Origin: Chloroflexia bacterium | GTDB taxonomy: Bacteria; Chloroflexota; Chloroflexia; Thermomicrobiales; JALYUS01 | DNA: 12,168 nt | Assembly (NCBI GenBank): GCA_025924435.1 | Contig: JAICIL010000111.1 | Span: forward strand, 1-12,168 | Direction: 5' to 3' | In this document: in pieces, positions 1 to 6,591 of the stretch | Position numbering within the stretch: position 1 is the stretch's first letter | Layout of the letters: every line of letters begins with the position of its first letter | Notes under the pieces: model-generated | Seen by the model: the letters and a program-made list of their open reading frames with translations, nothing else | What the model was told of the DNA's origin: nothing | Database searches by the model: none | Program-made: the position numbers and the translations under genes

Positions 1-573
1 AAACTCGGCGGTGACGTGACGGGCATTGACCCGTCCACGCCGAGCATCGCGCAGGCGGCAGCGCACGCGGAGGAAGCCGGGCTGGCGATCACCTATCGCG
101 TCGCGTCCGGCGAGGCAATTCCCTTCGCGGACGCGATCTTCGACCTCATCTATTGCTGCGACGTACTGGAACATGTGGACGATCTCGACAAGGTAATTGC
201 AGAGACGGCGCGCGTGCTCAAACCGGGCGGCGTCTATCTCTTCGACACGATCAACCGGACCTGGCTCAGCAAACTGGTCGTCATCAAACTCCTTCAGGGA
301 TGGAAAGCGACGCGCCTGGTGGGGACGAACCTTCACGATTGGGCGATGTTCATTACACCGAACGAACTGCGTGTTGTGATGGCGAAGCACGGATTGCAGA
401 GCCGGGAATTCGTCGGCATCAACCCAAAGGGCAACCCGCTTCGCGCCCTGCTGGCATTTCGCCAACTGAAGCGCGGCAAAGGTTCGTACGCGCGAATCGC
501 CGAGCAGATACCGATGGCGATTGGCAAACGGACGCCGATTCAGTACGCGGGCTACGCGATCAAATCCCCCTAA
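1..573 (+). CDS. UbiG-like class I SAM-dependent methyltransferase (5' end cut by window)
   Basis: The reading frame is open from base 1 and ends at TAA 571-573, so the start and motif I (the SAM-binding glycine loop) lie outside the window; 190 residues are visible. It opens at the acidic-loop region, 'VTGIDPS', where the Asp normally binds the SAM ribose. 'FDLIYCCDVLEHVDD' (motif IV region) and 'VLKPGGVYLFDTINR' (post-motif) follow. The tail 'GTNLHDWAMFITPNELR' resembles the UbiG segment G-T-H-x-x-x-x-F-I-x-P-x-E-L, and a GxxxNP-type segment comes after it. UbiG O-methylates ubiquinone precursors. In a probable Chloroflexota host, which usually makes menaquinone, the real substrate may be another small hydroxylated aromatic or lipid, so I give no symbol. 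The GTG at 16 is internal to the fold and is not the start. The methyltransferase call is secure; the substrate is not. Confidence 0.85.
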   Translation, partial: KLGGDVTGIDPSTPSIAQAAAHAEEAGLAITYRVASGEAIPFADAIFDLIYCCDVLEHVDDLDKVIAETARVLKPGGVYLFDTINRTWLSKLVVIKLLQGWKATRLVGTNLHDWAMFITPNELRVVMAKHGLQSREFVGINPKGNPLRALLAFRQLKRGKGSYARIAEQIPMAIGKRTPIQYAGYAIKSP

Positions 574-580
574 TTGGCGG

Positions 581-609
581 TTGTCTCTATCTGTGGCAAC
601 GCATACGAT
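581..609 (+). promoter_or_regulatory. Candidate sigma70-like promoter for the dehydratase gene
   Basis: TTGTCT (581-586) and TACGAT (604-609) are separated by exactly 17 bases, in the short gap after the methyltransferase stop. The predicted start of transcription leaves a leader of roughly 40 bases before the ATG at 660. Each box departs from consensus at two positions. The call rests on pattern only. Confidence 0.4.
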
Positions 610-659
610 AGATTCGCTACAACGCCGATTTCGCATCGCGCAAGGGAGGATATATACCG

Positions 660-1679
660 ATGACGAGCACCGCACCAACCGCGACAGCGGAGAGCGCCGA
701 CTTTCCCTGGCAGATTCCGACCCTTCACGATGTCTATGTCGCCCGCGCGACGATTGCGCCCTATTTCACACCGACGCCGCTGATCGAGCCGTGGCTGCTG
801 AAGGAAGAACTTGGCTGCACCGTCTATGTGAAGTGCGAGAGCCTGACGCCGATTGGCGCATTCAAACTGCGCGGCGGCATCAATCTGCTCGCCCAGATGC
901 CCGACGACGAGCGGGGGCGCGGCATCGTCACGGCGAGCACGGGCAACCACGGCCAGTCCATCGCCTATGCGTCGCGGCTCTTCGGCGCGCGGGCGATCAT
1001 CTACGGGCCGGAGGCCGCGAACCCGGATAAGGTGCGCTCGATGCGCGCCCTGGGCGCGGAGGTCGTGCTCTACGGCAAGGACATCGGCGAATTCCTCGGC
1101 GAGGCCGAGCGGCGCGCGACGGCGGAAGGGATGCGTTTCGTCCACCCCGCGAACGAACCGCTCCTGATCGCCGGGGTCGCGACGTATACACTGGAAATCC
1201 TCGAAGCGGTGCCCGATCTCGATGTGCTGATCGTCCCGCTCGGCGGCGGCAGCGGCGTGTCGGGCGCGTCGGTCGTCGCGAAGGCAATCAACCCGAACAT
1301 TCGCGTGATCGGCGTGCAGGCGGCGGGCGCACCGGCCGTCTACGAATCATGGCGCGCGGGGCGGATGCTCTCCTTCGACGCGCAGCAGACTTTCGCGGAG
1401 GGTCTCGCCACGCGCGAGGCGTTCGCGCTCCCCTTTGCGATGCGCGCCGGTGTGGACGATGTCATCCTCGTCTCCGAGGAGGAAATGCGCCAGGCGATTC
1501 TGCTCCTCCTGCGGTCAGGGCGGCTGCTCGCTGAAGGAGCGGGCGCGGCGGCGACGGCGGCGGCGGTCAAACTGCGCGAGGAACTGGCGGGAAAGAAGGT
1601 CGCCGTCATCCTCTCCGGCGGCAACCTTACCCTCGATACCCTCCGGCACGCCCTCACCGACCCGGAGCCGTGGGACTGA
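660..1679 (+). CDS. PLP-dependent threonine/serine dehydratase-like enzyme (fold type II)
   Basis: This 339-residue protein has the fold type II PLP signature. 'ESLTPIGAFKLRGG' carries the Schiff-base lysine at about K69. 'STGNHGQ' (93-99) is the substrate carboxylate loop, 'GGGSGVSG' (195-202) is the phosphate-binding glycine loop, and 'LSGGN' (318-322) lies near the pyridine nitrogen. The family deaminates threonine or serine to the 2-oxo acid and ammonia in the cytoplasm; some members are serine racemases or act on hydroxy-aspartate. There is no C-terminal ACT domain, so it matches the short, catabolic (TdcB-like) layout rather than feedback-inhibited IlvA. AGGGAGGA at 643-650, nine bases before the ATG, fixes the start. 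A candidate promoter lies just upstream, so it is probably transcribed alone. Exact substrate and symbol cannot be decided from sequence. Confidence 0.88.
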   Translation: MTSTAPTATAESADFPWQIPTLHDVYVARATIAPYFTPTPLIEPWLLKEELGCTVYVKCESLTPIGAFKLRGGINLLAQMPDDERGRGIVTASTGNHGQSIAYASRLFGARAIIYGPEAANPDKVRSMRALGAEVVLYGKDIGEFLGEAERRATAEGMRFVHPANEPLLIAGVATYTLEILEAVPDLDVLIVPLGGGSGVSGASVVAKAINPNIRVIGVQAAGAPAVYESWRAGRMLSFDAQQTFAEGLATREAFALPFAMRAGVDDVILVSEEEMRQAILLLLRSGRLLAEGAGAAATAAAVKLREELAGKKVAVILSGGNLTLDTLRHALTDPEPWD

Positions 1680-1686
1680 AAACGAT

Positions 1687-1856
1687 TGAACCGCAGAGGA
1701 CGCAGAGCGCGCGGAGAAAAGATTAAAACGACGAAGACACGAAGAGCACGAAGATAGGAAGACAAGTCTTTTCCTTCTCGTTCCTTCGTGTCTTCGTGGT
1801 TCACTTCCCTATCCCCTCTCCGCGCCCCTCTGCGTCCTCTGCGCCTCTGCGGTTCA
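1687..1856. repeat. Large nested imperfect inverted repeat built from CGCAGAG- and CACGAAG-type units
   Basis: The gap 1680-1963 contains no gene but holds a two-layer inverted repeat. The outer left arm (1687-1717, beginning TGAACCGCAGAGG) is complementary to 1817-1856; the right arm carries one extra nine-base unit. The inner left arm (about 1729-1746, CGAAGACACGAAG core) is complementary to about 1783-1801. Both arms consist of short G/A-rich quasi-tandem units (GACGCAGAG, GACACGAAG), so the strands are strongly purine/pyrimidine skewed. I recall the same words from many environmental bacterial genomes, where they generate spurious 'NHEDTK' type ORFs; this is recollection and unchecked. 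It may fold into a long hairpin ending the dehydratase transcript, but no U-tract is seen. It may equally be a dispersed non-coding repeat. Confidence 0.85.
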
Positions 1857-1892
1857 GTTAGTTTGCCTGATCCTGTGAGGGTTGGGAGTGAG

Positions 1893-1920
1893 TTGGCAAT
1901 TGGTTTGCGTGCCGTAGTAC
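1893..1920 (+). promoter_or_regulatory. Weak candidate promoter for the secreted protein gene
   Basis: TTGGCA (1893-1898), 16 bases, then TAGTAC (1915-1920). The -35 box is good and the -10 box is poor. It lies just past the inverted repeat, about 45 bases before the ATG at 1964. It is the best pair I could find in the gap. Confidence 0.25.
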
Positions 1921-1950
1921 CATGCGCCGGAGGCATGGGGGCCTGACGGG

Positions 1951-1956
1951 AAGGAG
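1951..1956 (+). promoter_or_regulatory. Shine-Dalgarno sequence setting the start at 1964
   Basis: AAGGAG sits seven bases before the ATG at 1964. An in-frame ATG at 1922 has no comparable site and would place an Arg-rich stretch before the signal peptide. The later start is therefore chosen. Confidence 0.8.
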
Positions 1957-1963
1957 AAAACCT

Positions 1964-3295
1964 ATGAAGGCACGAACGGCACGGAGCCTGCTCGTCTGCG
2001 CGCTGATCGCGGGCATCATCGGGGTCAGCGTCGGCAGTGGCGTGGATGCGGCGACGGACTTCGCGGCGCCCGTCTTCCGCTTCCAGTGGGAATCAGTCGA
2101 ACGGAACACGCCGAATTTCTGGGGGCCGCTCGTCAATGCCAGCCCCGGCATGCGGGAGCCGTACACGGAGGCGGCGGGCGGTACGCGACTCGTCCAGTAC
2201 TTCGACAAGGCGCGGATGGAACTGGCGGGACAGAATACCGTGACGAATGGTTTACTCACCGTCGAACTGAAGACAGGCAAGATGCAAGTCGGGGACAACG
2301 CCTTCGAGCAGCGCCTCCCCGCGACGATTGGTGTCGCGGGCGATCCAGGGCAGGCGGGGCCGACCTATGCTGACCTCGCCAAACGACCGGAACACGTGCC
2401 GCAAGTCGCCGGTGCTGTCCTGACAACGACCTTCAGCGAAGGTGCGTTCACCGAGTCGAATATCGTCCCGACCGATCCGCAGTTGGCGCTCGTCCAGTAC
2501 GTAACCGATCCCGGCGGGCGGTTCGGGCAATACGTCCCGCGTGCCTTCTGGGATTATCTGAACGCACTGCCGCTGCCGTGGCAGAGCGTCCTCGGCTTCC
2601 CGATCAGCCCGGCATTCGGGACGCAACTCGCCGTCGGCAGCACGATGCGCCCCGTCTTCATTCAGGCATTCGAGCGGCGGGTGCTGACCTACACGCCCGG
2701 CAACCCGGCGGGCTTCACCGTCGAGTTCGGCAACATCGGTCAGCACTACCAGCAGTGGCGATATAACCAGACAAGTCCGGCGCCGACCACCCCGCCCCGC
2801 CCGGTGGTGACGAATGCGGGGATCGCCGGTGCGGATGCGCTCTTCGCGACCGGCGTGAACAACCTGACCGCGAAGAACTCCAGCGTCTTCCCGCTCGGCG
2901 CGGCAACCGGCACGGCGTACGACGAGATGCTCACCTTCCAGCCGTTCGAGACCGGCTCCATGTTCTATTTGAAGAGTTCGCGCGTGATCTACGTCCTCAG
3001 TAAGACCGGCGTGCAACTCTCCGCCTATCCCGACACCTGGAACGAGGGCGACCCGAACGGCGATCTGACGCCCGGCCCGCGCGCGAACACGTACGCGCCG
3101 AAGCGCGGCTTCGGCAAAGTATGGCGCGACAACACGGTCGTCCAGCAGGCGCTCGGCTACGCGACGGCGGACGAGCAACCCTACACCGGCAAGGTGCAGT
3201 TCTTCGATCGCGGCCTCCTGATTGATGACCCGGCAAACGGCCTCGTTTGGGCGCTGAACGTCGTCGTCAATGTCTGGGATAATGCGCCAAGATAG
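1964..3295 (+). CDS. Secreted two-domain protein with LGFP-like repeats, function unknown
   Basis: This 443-residue protein has a classic Sec signal peptide: basic N-terminus (MKARTAR), a hydrophobic core at about 8-25, and an Ala-rich cleavage region near 27-30. Domain 1 (about 35-266) starts with FRFQW and contains 'LVQYFDKARME', 'GKMQVGDNAFEQR', an LGFP-type segment ('WQSVLGFPISPAF', 206-218) and 'AFERRVLTYTP'. A Pro/Thr linker (about 270-282) leads to domain 2 (about 283-443). Domain 2 has 'QPFETGSMFYLKSSRVIYVLS' and a second LGFP-like motif, 'GFGKVWRDNTVVQQALGYA', followed by an F-x-x-G turn. LGFP repeats elsewhere bind cell-wall material, so an envelope-surface role is plausible but only inferred. 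No catalytic motif is visible. From memory this architecture is common in Chloroflexota secreted proteins. It ends 55 bases before a convergent gene, with a hairpin between. Confidence 0.85.
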   Translation: MKARTARSLLVCALIAGIIGVSVGSGVDAATDFAAPVFRFQWESVERNTPNFWGPLVNASPGMREPYTEAAGGTRLVQYFDKARMELAGQNTVTNGLLTVELKTGKMQVGDNAFEQRLPATIGVAGDPGQAGPTYADLAKRPEHVPQVAGAVLTTTFSEGAFTESNIVPTDPQLALVQYVTDPGGRFGQYVPRAFWDYLNALPLPWQSVLGFPISPAFGTQLAVGSTMRPVFIQAFERRVLTYTPGNPAGFTVEFGNIGQHYQQWRYNQTSPAPTTPPRPVVTNAGIAGADALFATGVNNLTAKNSSVFPLGAATGTAYDEMLTFQPFETGSMFYLKSSRVIYVLSKTGVQLSAYPDTWNEGDPNGDLTPGPRANTYAPKRGFGKVWRDNTVVQQALGYATADEQPYTGKVQFFDRGLLIDDPANGLVWALNVVVNVWDNAPR

Positions 3296-3303
3296 CGCTG
3301 AGA

Positions 3304-3347
3304 AGTTCGGCGTTCGATGTTCGGAGTAGATCATCGAACGCCGAACT
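3304..3347. terminator. Perfect 16-bp hairpin between convergent genes (bidirectional terminator candidate)
   Basis: Bases 3304-3319 are exactly complementary to 3332-3347, with a 12-base loop containing GGAGTAGA. The hairpin fills the space between the stop of the secreted protein gene and the stop of the amidohydrolase-like gene on the other strand. There is no clear U-run on either side, so it may terminate by another mechanism or simply protect 3' ends. The arm is built of heptads (GTTCGGC, GTTCGAT, GTTCGGA), linking it to the repeats at 10046-10100. Confidence 0.65.
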
Positions 3348-3349
3348 CA

Positions 3350-4075
3350 TCACTGAATATCGAGCATCCGCGCCAGATTGCCGCCAAAGATCAGCGACTC
3401 GGCTTCCGCGCCGAAGTTGCCGCGCCGCAGCGATTCCATCGCGAGGTCCGGGTAGCAAGAGGGGAGGTTCGAGCCGAAGATGATCCGTTCGGGGCCGACT
3501 GCCGCTATCGCGGTCGCGACGAAACCCGGCTCGAAGGCGGCGATTGTCGTGCCGAGAAAGATGTTCGGATTGTCTTCGGCGGCGGCGATGGCGGCGCGCC
3601 CGTCGTTGCGGTAGCCCATGTGATCCATGATGATCGGCACATCGGGGTAGCGGCGGGCGAGCGCGCCGATCTCCAGCGGGTCGCCATGATTGCCGGTCGA
3701 ATGGATATTGACGATGATCCCCGTCTCCCGCGCGACATCCATCAGCGCCCGCACCGCCGCGCCGAGCGGCGGCGCGTTATAGAGCGCGGGCATCACCTTG
3801 AGCATCCGGCAGCCGAGCGCCGTCACGGCGTGACGCGCCTCGTCCACCGCGCCCGGCGCATTCGGGTTGACCTGCGCGCAGGGAATCCAGCGCGGATCGC
3901 CAGCGAGCGTCTCCACCACCGCCCGGCTGTTCGGCGCGGGCGTCGGCGCGGGCATGACGACCGCCATGGCGATGCCCGCCATATCCTCCCAATGCGCGAG
4001 ATTCGCGAGCGCCGCGCGCCGCTCCTCCGCACTCGCCTCGCTCGGCAGATAGGCCTCAAAATCCATCGTCGGCAT
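3350..4075 (-). CDS. Amidohydrolase-family (Amidohydro_2, COG2159-like) protein with degenerate metal site
   Basis: This 241-residue protein has the TIM-barrel pattern of the ACMSD/COG2159 group. Visible elements are an early 'AGIAMAVVMP' strand, 'MLKVMPALYN' (about 91-100), 'VNIHSTGNHGDP' with H125, 'IIMDHMG' with H152, 'RIIFGSNLPSCYPDLA' (197-212) and a final 'GGNLARML'. Family members use a metal to hydrolyse or decarboxylate small carboxylated substrates. Here the N-terminal D-x-H-x-H motif appears as D5-F-E7-A-Y9, and the usual catalytic Asp of the G-S-D segment is Asn203. An in-frame TGA directly before the ATG rules out an N-terminal extension. A G-rich Shine-Dalgarno sequence (complement of about 4081-4090) supports the ATG at 4075, or the second ATG nine bases later. 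It may be non-catalytic or use different chemistry. The fold call is good; the reaction is unknown. Confidence 0.8.
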   Translation of the reverse strand: MPTMDFEAYLPSEASAEERRAALANLAHWEDMAGIAMAVVMPAPTPAPNSRAVVETLAGDPRWIPCAQVNPNAPGAVDEARHAVTALGCRMLKVMPALYNAPPLGAAVRALMDVARETGIIVNIHSTGNHGDPLEIGALARRYPDVPIIMDHMGYRNDGRAAIAAAEDNPNIFLGTTIAAFEPGFVATAIAAVGPERIIFGSNLPSCYPDLAMESLRRGNFGAEAESLIFGGNLARMLDIQ

Positions 4076-4112
4076 TCACGCCCTCCCCTCATGACGAATC
4101 GTTCAACCGGAA

Positions 4113-4134
4113 CGGATGGAGTCTACATCCGAAC
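4113..4134. repeat. Small hairpin with GGAGTCTAC word, degenerate member of the intergenic heptad family
   Basis: CGGATG (4113-4118) and CATCCG (4126-4131) flank a seven-base loop, GAGTCTA. The string 4118-4134 matches 10057-10072 except for one inserted A. It lies in the 204-base divergent gap 4076-4279, upstream of the candidate methyltransferase promoter. The rest of that gap shows nothing else I can name. Confidence 0.4.
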
Positions 4135-4171
4135 AGGAGAGGATGAACACTCCCCAACGAGCCAATTCATC

Positions 4172-4200
4172 TTGAGGCATCGCTGACCGTGCCGTATGCT
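4172..4200 (+). promoter_or_regulatory. Candidate sigma70-like promoter for the second methyltransferase
   Basis: TTGAGG (4172-4177), a 17-base spacer, then TATGCT (4195-4200). The predicted leader is about 70 bases, ending in a strong Shine-Dalgarno sequence. If correct, it excludes the in-frame ATG at 4196, which lies inside the -10 box. Confidence 0.45.
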
Positions 4201-4263
4201 ACTGCCCACGGGATCCAGGCAAACTGACCGGCGGCCCTCGCTGCGAGAGGGCGCTTGCTCGTT

Positions 4264-4272
4264 GGAGGGAGG
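4264..4272 (+). promoter_or_regulatory. Shine-Dalgarno sequence setting the start at 4280
   Basis: GGAGGGAGG ends seven bases before the ATG at 4280. It favours this start over the in-frame ATG at 4196, which would add 28 residues that look non-coding. Confidence 0.8.
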
Positions 4273-4279
4273 CAATCGG

Positions 4280-5116
4280 ATGAGTGTGCAAGCGAACGAC
4301 GATCCCTATGTGTTGGGGCGTTCCGCGGAGGAAGAGCGGCGGTTGCAGCGCCAGTCCGCCTGGTACGCGAGACCGACCCGCCAGCTGTTCGCTGATGCGG
4401 GGATCGCACCGGGGATGAAGGTTCTCGATCTCGGCAGCGGCACGGGCGATGTGGCGATGCTCGCCGCGGAGACGGTCGGCCCGACGGGGCGCGTCATCGG
4501 GGTGGACACCAATCCGGGCATTCTGGAGACCGCACGTCGGCGGGCAGAGCAAGCGGGGCATACGAACATTACCTTCATCCCCGGTGATCTGCGCGCGGTC
4601 GCGCTCGACGATGATTTCGACGCGATCGTCAGCCGCTTGATTCTGGTGCATCTCCCCGATCCCGCGACCGCGCTCCGGGATCTCCTGCGCCATGTACGCC
4701 CGGGCGGCGTTGTCACTGCCTACGAGCCGGATTTCACGCTCTTGGGCGACGCCTATCCTCCCTGTCCGTTGTATACGCGCGCCTGCTCCTGGTTCGCCCA
4801 GGGTGCCGGTGCTGCCGGTATGGAATTGGCGATGGGCTTCAGACTCCATCAGCTCTTCATTGATGCCGGGCTGGAAGCGCCGCGGATGTTTGCGGACGCG
4901 CTGGCGGGCGGCGGCCCCGATTTCCTCGATGACTTCACGGTCTATTGCGCCGAATCCATCCGGTCCGTTCTGCCCTTGATCGTACGGGGAGGATTCGCAA
5001 CCGAGGAAGAGGTTGGCATCGAAACGCTTGGCGCCCGGCTCCGCGATGAGATGCTGTCACAGAATGCCACCGTTCGGCATGTTCTCTTCATGGGTGCGTG
5101 GGCACGCAAAGCATAA
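4280..5116 (+). CDS. Class I SAM-dependent methyltransferase (Methyltransf_11/25-like)
   Basis: This 278-residue cytoplasmic enzyme has all canonical SAM-binding motifs. Motif I is 'VLDLGSGTGD' (48-57), the acidic ribose-binding strand is 'VIGVDTNPGILETARRRA' (72-89), motif III region is 'FIPGDLRAV' (99-107), motif IV is 'FDAIVSRLILVHLPDP' (113-128), and the post-motif is 'VRPGGVV' (139-145). The C-terminal part (about 150-278), normally the substrate lid, gives no family I recognise, so the acceptor is unknown. A short conserved-looking N-terminal helix (about 17-40, 'EEERRLQRQSAWYARPTRQLF') precedes the Rossmann core, as in many small-molecule methyltransferases. It stands alone, with a promoter upstream and a gene on the opposite strand downstream whose stop is only 11 bases away. 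The methyltransferase call is very secure. Confidence 0.9.
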   Translation: MSVQANDDPYVLGRSAEEERRLQRQSAWYARPTRQLFADAGIAPGMKVLDLGSGTGDVAMLAAETVGPTGRVIGVDTNPGILETARRRAEQAGHTNITFIPGDLRAVALDDDFDAIVSRLILVHLPDPATALRDLLRHVRPGGVVTAYEPDFTLLGDAYPPCPLYTRACSWFAQGAGAAGMELAMGFRLHQLFIDAGLEAPRMFADALAGGGPDFLDDFTVYCAESIRSVLPLIVRGGFATEEEVGIETLGARLRDEMLSQNATVRHVLFMGAWARKA

Positions 5117-5142
5117 TCTGCCGGTGCTCACGTTTGCGCGTG
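5103..5142. terminator. Weak hairpin straddling the 11-bp convergent junction
   Basis: CACGCAAA (5103-5110, the last codons of the methyltransferase) can pair with TTTGCGCGTG (5133-5142, the last codons of the MFS gene on the other strand) with a two-base bulge. The loop is 22 bases. It is the only stem I see at this junction. It may serve as a shared terminator or be a chance match. Confidence 0.2.
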
Positions 5143-6402
5143 ATAGCGGCGGATCGCCGGGACGAGGAGGGCGATCAACGCCACCGTCGCGATGCACGCG
5201 ATGCCACCGGAGGCGACGGAAAACGGCGTGCCGAAGCGCGCCGCGACCATCCCTGCCTCCATCTGCCCGAGTTGCGGCCCGCCCCCCGCGAAGAGTTGAT
5301 GCGCCGCCGATGCCCGCCCCCGCAGCGCGTCCGGTGTCAACAACTGAAGAATCTGATGCCGGAAGGTCATGCTTACCGTATCCGCCAGCCCGGTCCCGGC
5401 GAGGAAGAGGAGGGCGAGCGGCATCGAGCGCGACAGCCCGAAGCCGACCGTGGCCAGCCCATACGCCGCGACCGCGCCGAGGAGCGGCCAGCCCGGCTTG
5501 CGGATGCGATGTGATACCGCCGTCATCGCCACCGCGCCGATCACCGAGCCGACGGCGGGCGCGGAGAAGAGAATGCCCAGCCCGGTTGGGCCGACATGGA
5601 GAATCTTATCCGCGAAGACCGGAAGCAGGACGGTCGCGCTGCCCCAGAAAGTGGCGAAGAAGTCGAGCGACATGATGGCGAGGACGATGTCGTTACCCCG
5701 GATGAAGCGCAACCCCTCGACCGCCGCCCGCCAGCCCGTCGGCCCGCCCGCCGCTGCCGCGCCGAGCCGCGCGTGCATGCAGGCAAAGACGACGATCACC
5801 GCGACGAACGAGAGCGCCTCAAAGCCGTATGTCCCCGCGATGCCGACCGCACCAATGGCGAGGCCACCGAGAGCGGGGCCGGCAATCGTCGCCACCTCGG
5901 CAGTCGTGATGTCCCATGAGAGGGCGTTACGGAGATGTTCGCGCGGCACGAGGCCAGGCAATAGCGCCTGGCGTGTCGGGGAATCCACCGTGCCAATCGT
6001 CGCGGCGATGGCGGTTATCAGGTAAATCACGCCGATATTCGCATGCCCCGTGACGGTCGCCAGGATCAGGGCGAGCGAGCAGCAGAGCAAAGCGGGTTGC
6101 GTGACGAGCAGCAGGCGGCGGCGATCCACCTGATCGGCGATTACGCCGCCCGCGAGCGAGAAAAGCAGCACCGGGATCAGGCGCACGAGGCCAAGCAAGC
6201 CGAGTTCGACCGCCGAATGGTGCAACTGATAGACCTGATAGGAGATGGCGACCGTCTGCATCTGCTTGCCGAGCGTCGCGATAAATTCCCCACTGAGGAG
6301 GAGGCGATAATCGCGGTGCCGCAGCGCGGCAAACGGGCTGGGGCGCGTTGCCACCAGGAGCGTGCCCGGCTCTTCGGGTTGGCCAGGCGACATTCCGGGC
6401 AT
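5128..6402 (-). CDS. MFS transporter, EntS/MefA-like exporter family (MFS_3)
   Basis: This 424-residue inner-membrane protein has about 10-12 hydrophobic segments. Motif A between TM2 and TM3 is clear: 'GGVIADQVDRRRLLLV' (85-100), with D90 and D93 followed by three Arg. The start region 'FAALRHRDYRLLLSGEFIATLG', the 'DSPTRQALLPGLVPREHLRNA' segment after TM4, and the central loop ending 'AVEGLRFIRGND' are typical of the MFS_3 group, which includes enterobactin and macrolide exporters driven by the proton gradient. The substrate cannot be told. A purine-rich Shine-Dalgarno sequence (complement of about 6413-6419) nine bases before the ATG supports the start at 6402. It is not clearly coupled to its upstream neighbour on the same strand, which ends 189 bases away. 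An export partnership with the adjacent convergent methyltransferase is not implied by the layout. Confidence 0.9.
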   Translation of the reverse strand: MPGMSPGQPEEPGTLLVATRPSPFAALRHRDYRLLLSGEFIATLGKQMQTVAISYQVYQLHHSAVELGLLGLVRLIPVLLFSLAGGVIADQVDRRRLLLVTQPALLCCSLALILATVTGHANIGVIYLITAIAATIGTVDSPTRQALLPGLVPREHLRNALSWDITTAEVATIAGPALGGLAIGAVGIAGTYGFEALSFVAVIVVFACMHARLGAAAAGGPTGWRAAVEGLRFIRGNDIVLAIMSLDFFATFWGSATVLLPVFADKILHVGPTGLGILFSAPAVGSVIGAVAMTAVSHRIRKPGWPLLGAVAAYGLATVGFGLSRSMPLALLFLAGTGLADTVSMTFRHQILQLLTPDALRGRASAAHQLFAGGGPQLGQMEAGMVAARFGTPFSVASGGIACIATVALIALLVPAIRRYHAQT

Positions 6403-6570
6403 GCGGGGGCAACCTCCCTGTCCGCGCGCTCACGCACGAACGCCCACACGACGAATGCGCGTGAACGTGATGCCCGGAGGGTCTTGATCGGACGAATCTC
6501 TGACTACCGGGAAACGAGCAGACGGCTGAGTTCTCCCACACGAAGCGCTCAGGCGTCAGCATGCAGCGTT

Positions 6571-6579
6571 CTTATACCA
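6571..6579 (-). promoter_or_regulatory. Possible extended -10 promoter for the MFS gene
   Basis: On the minus strand this reads TGG-TATAAG, an extended -10 pattern, preceded by a short GT run and no recognisable -35 box. It lies just downstream of the glycosyltransferase stop and would give a leader of about 160 bases to the ATG at 6402. I see nothing else definable in 6403-6591. Confidence 0.3.
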
Positions 6580-6591
6580 CACACACCCTCA

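Noticed and set aside
1687..1856. CRISPR array or attachment site
   Set aside because: The units are short, imperfect and arranged as inverted arms. There are no regular spacers and no cas or integrase genes nearby.
1340..1936. 198-residue minus-strand frame across the inverted repeat ('NHEDTK', 'LRALRVFVV')
   Set aside because: Its translated text comes directly from the CACGAAG/CGCAGAG repeat units and from the antisense strand of the dehydratase gene. It is a known kind of spurious ORF from such repeats.
660..3295. Possible operon of the dehydratase and secreted protein genes
   Set aside because: A 284-base gap holding a large inverted repeat separates them, the second gene has its own possible promoter, and the functions are unrelated.
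2252..3334. 360-residue minus-strand open frame opposite the secreted protein
   Set aside because: It is opposite a gene with a signal peptide and recognisable repeats. The frame is Arg-rich, has no motif and runs through the hairpin at 3304-3347.
3317..4186. 289-residue plus-strand open frame opposite the amidohydrolase-like gene
   Set aside because: Its product is Arg/His-rich and motif-free, and it begins inside the hairpin loop. The minus-strand gene explains the region.
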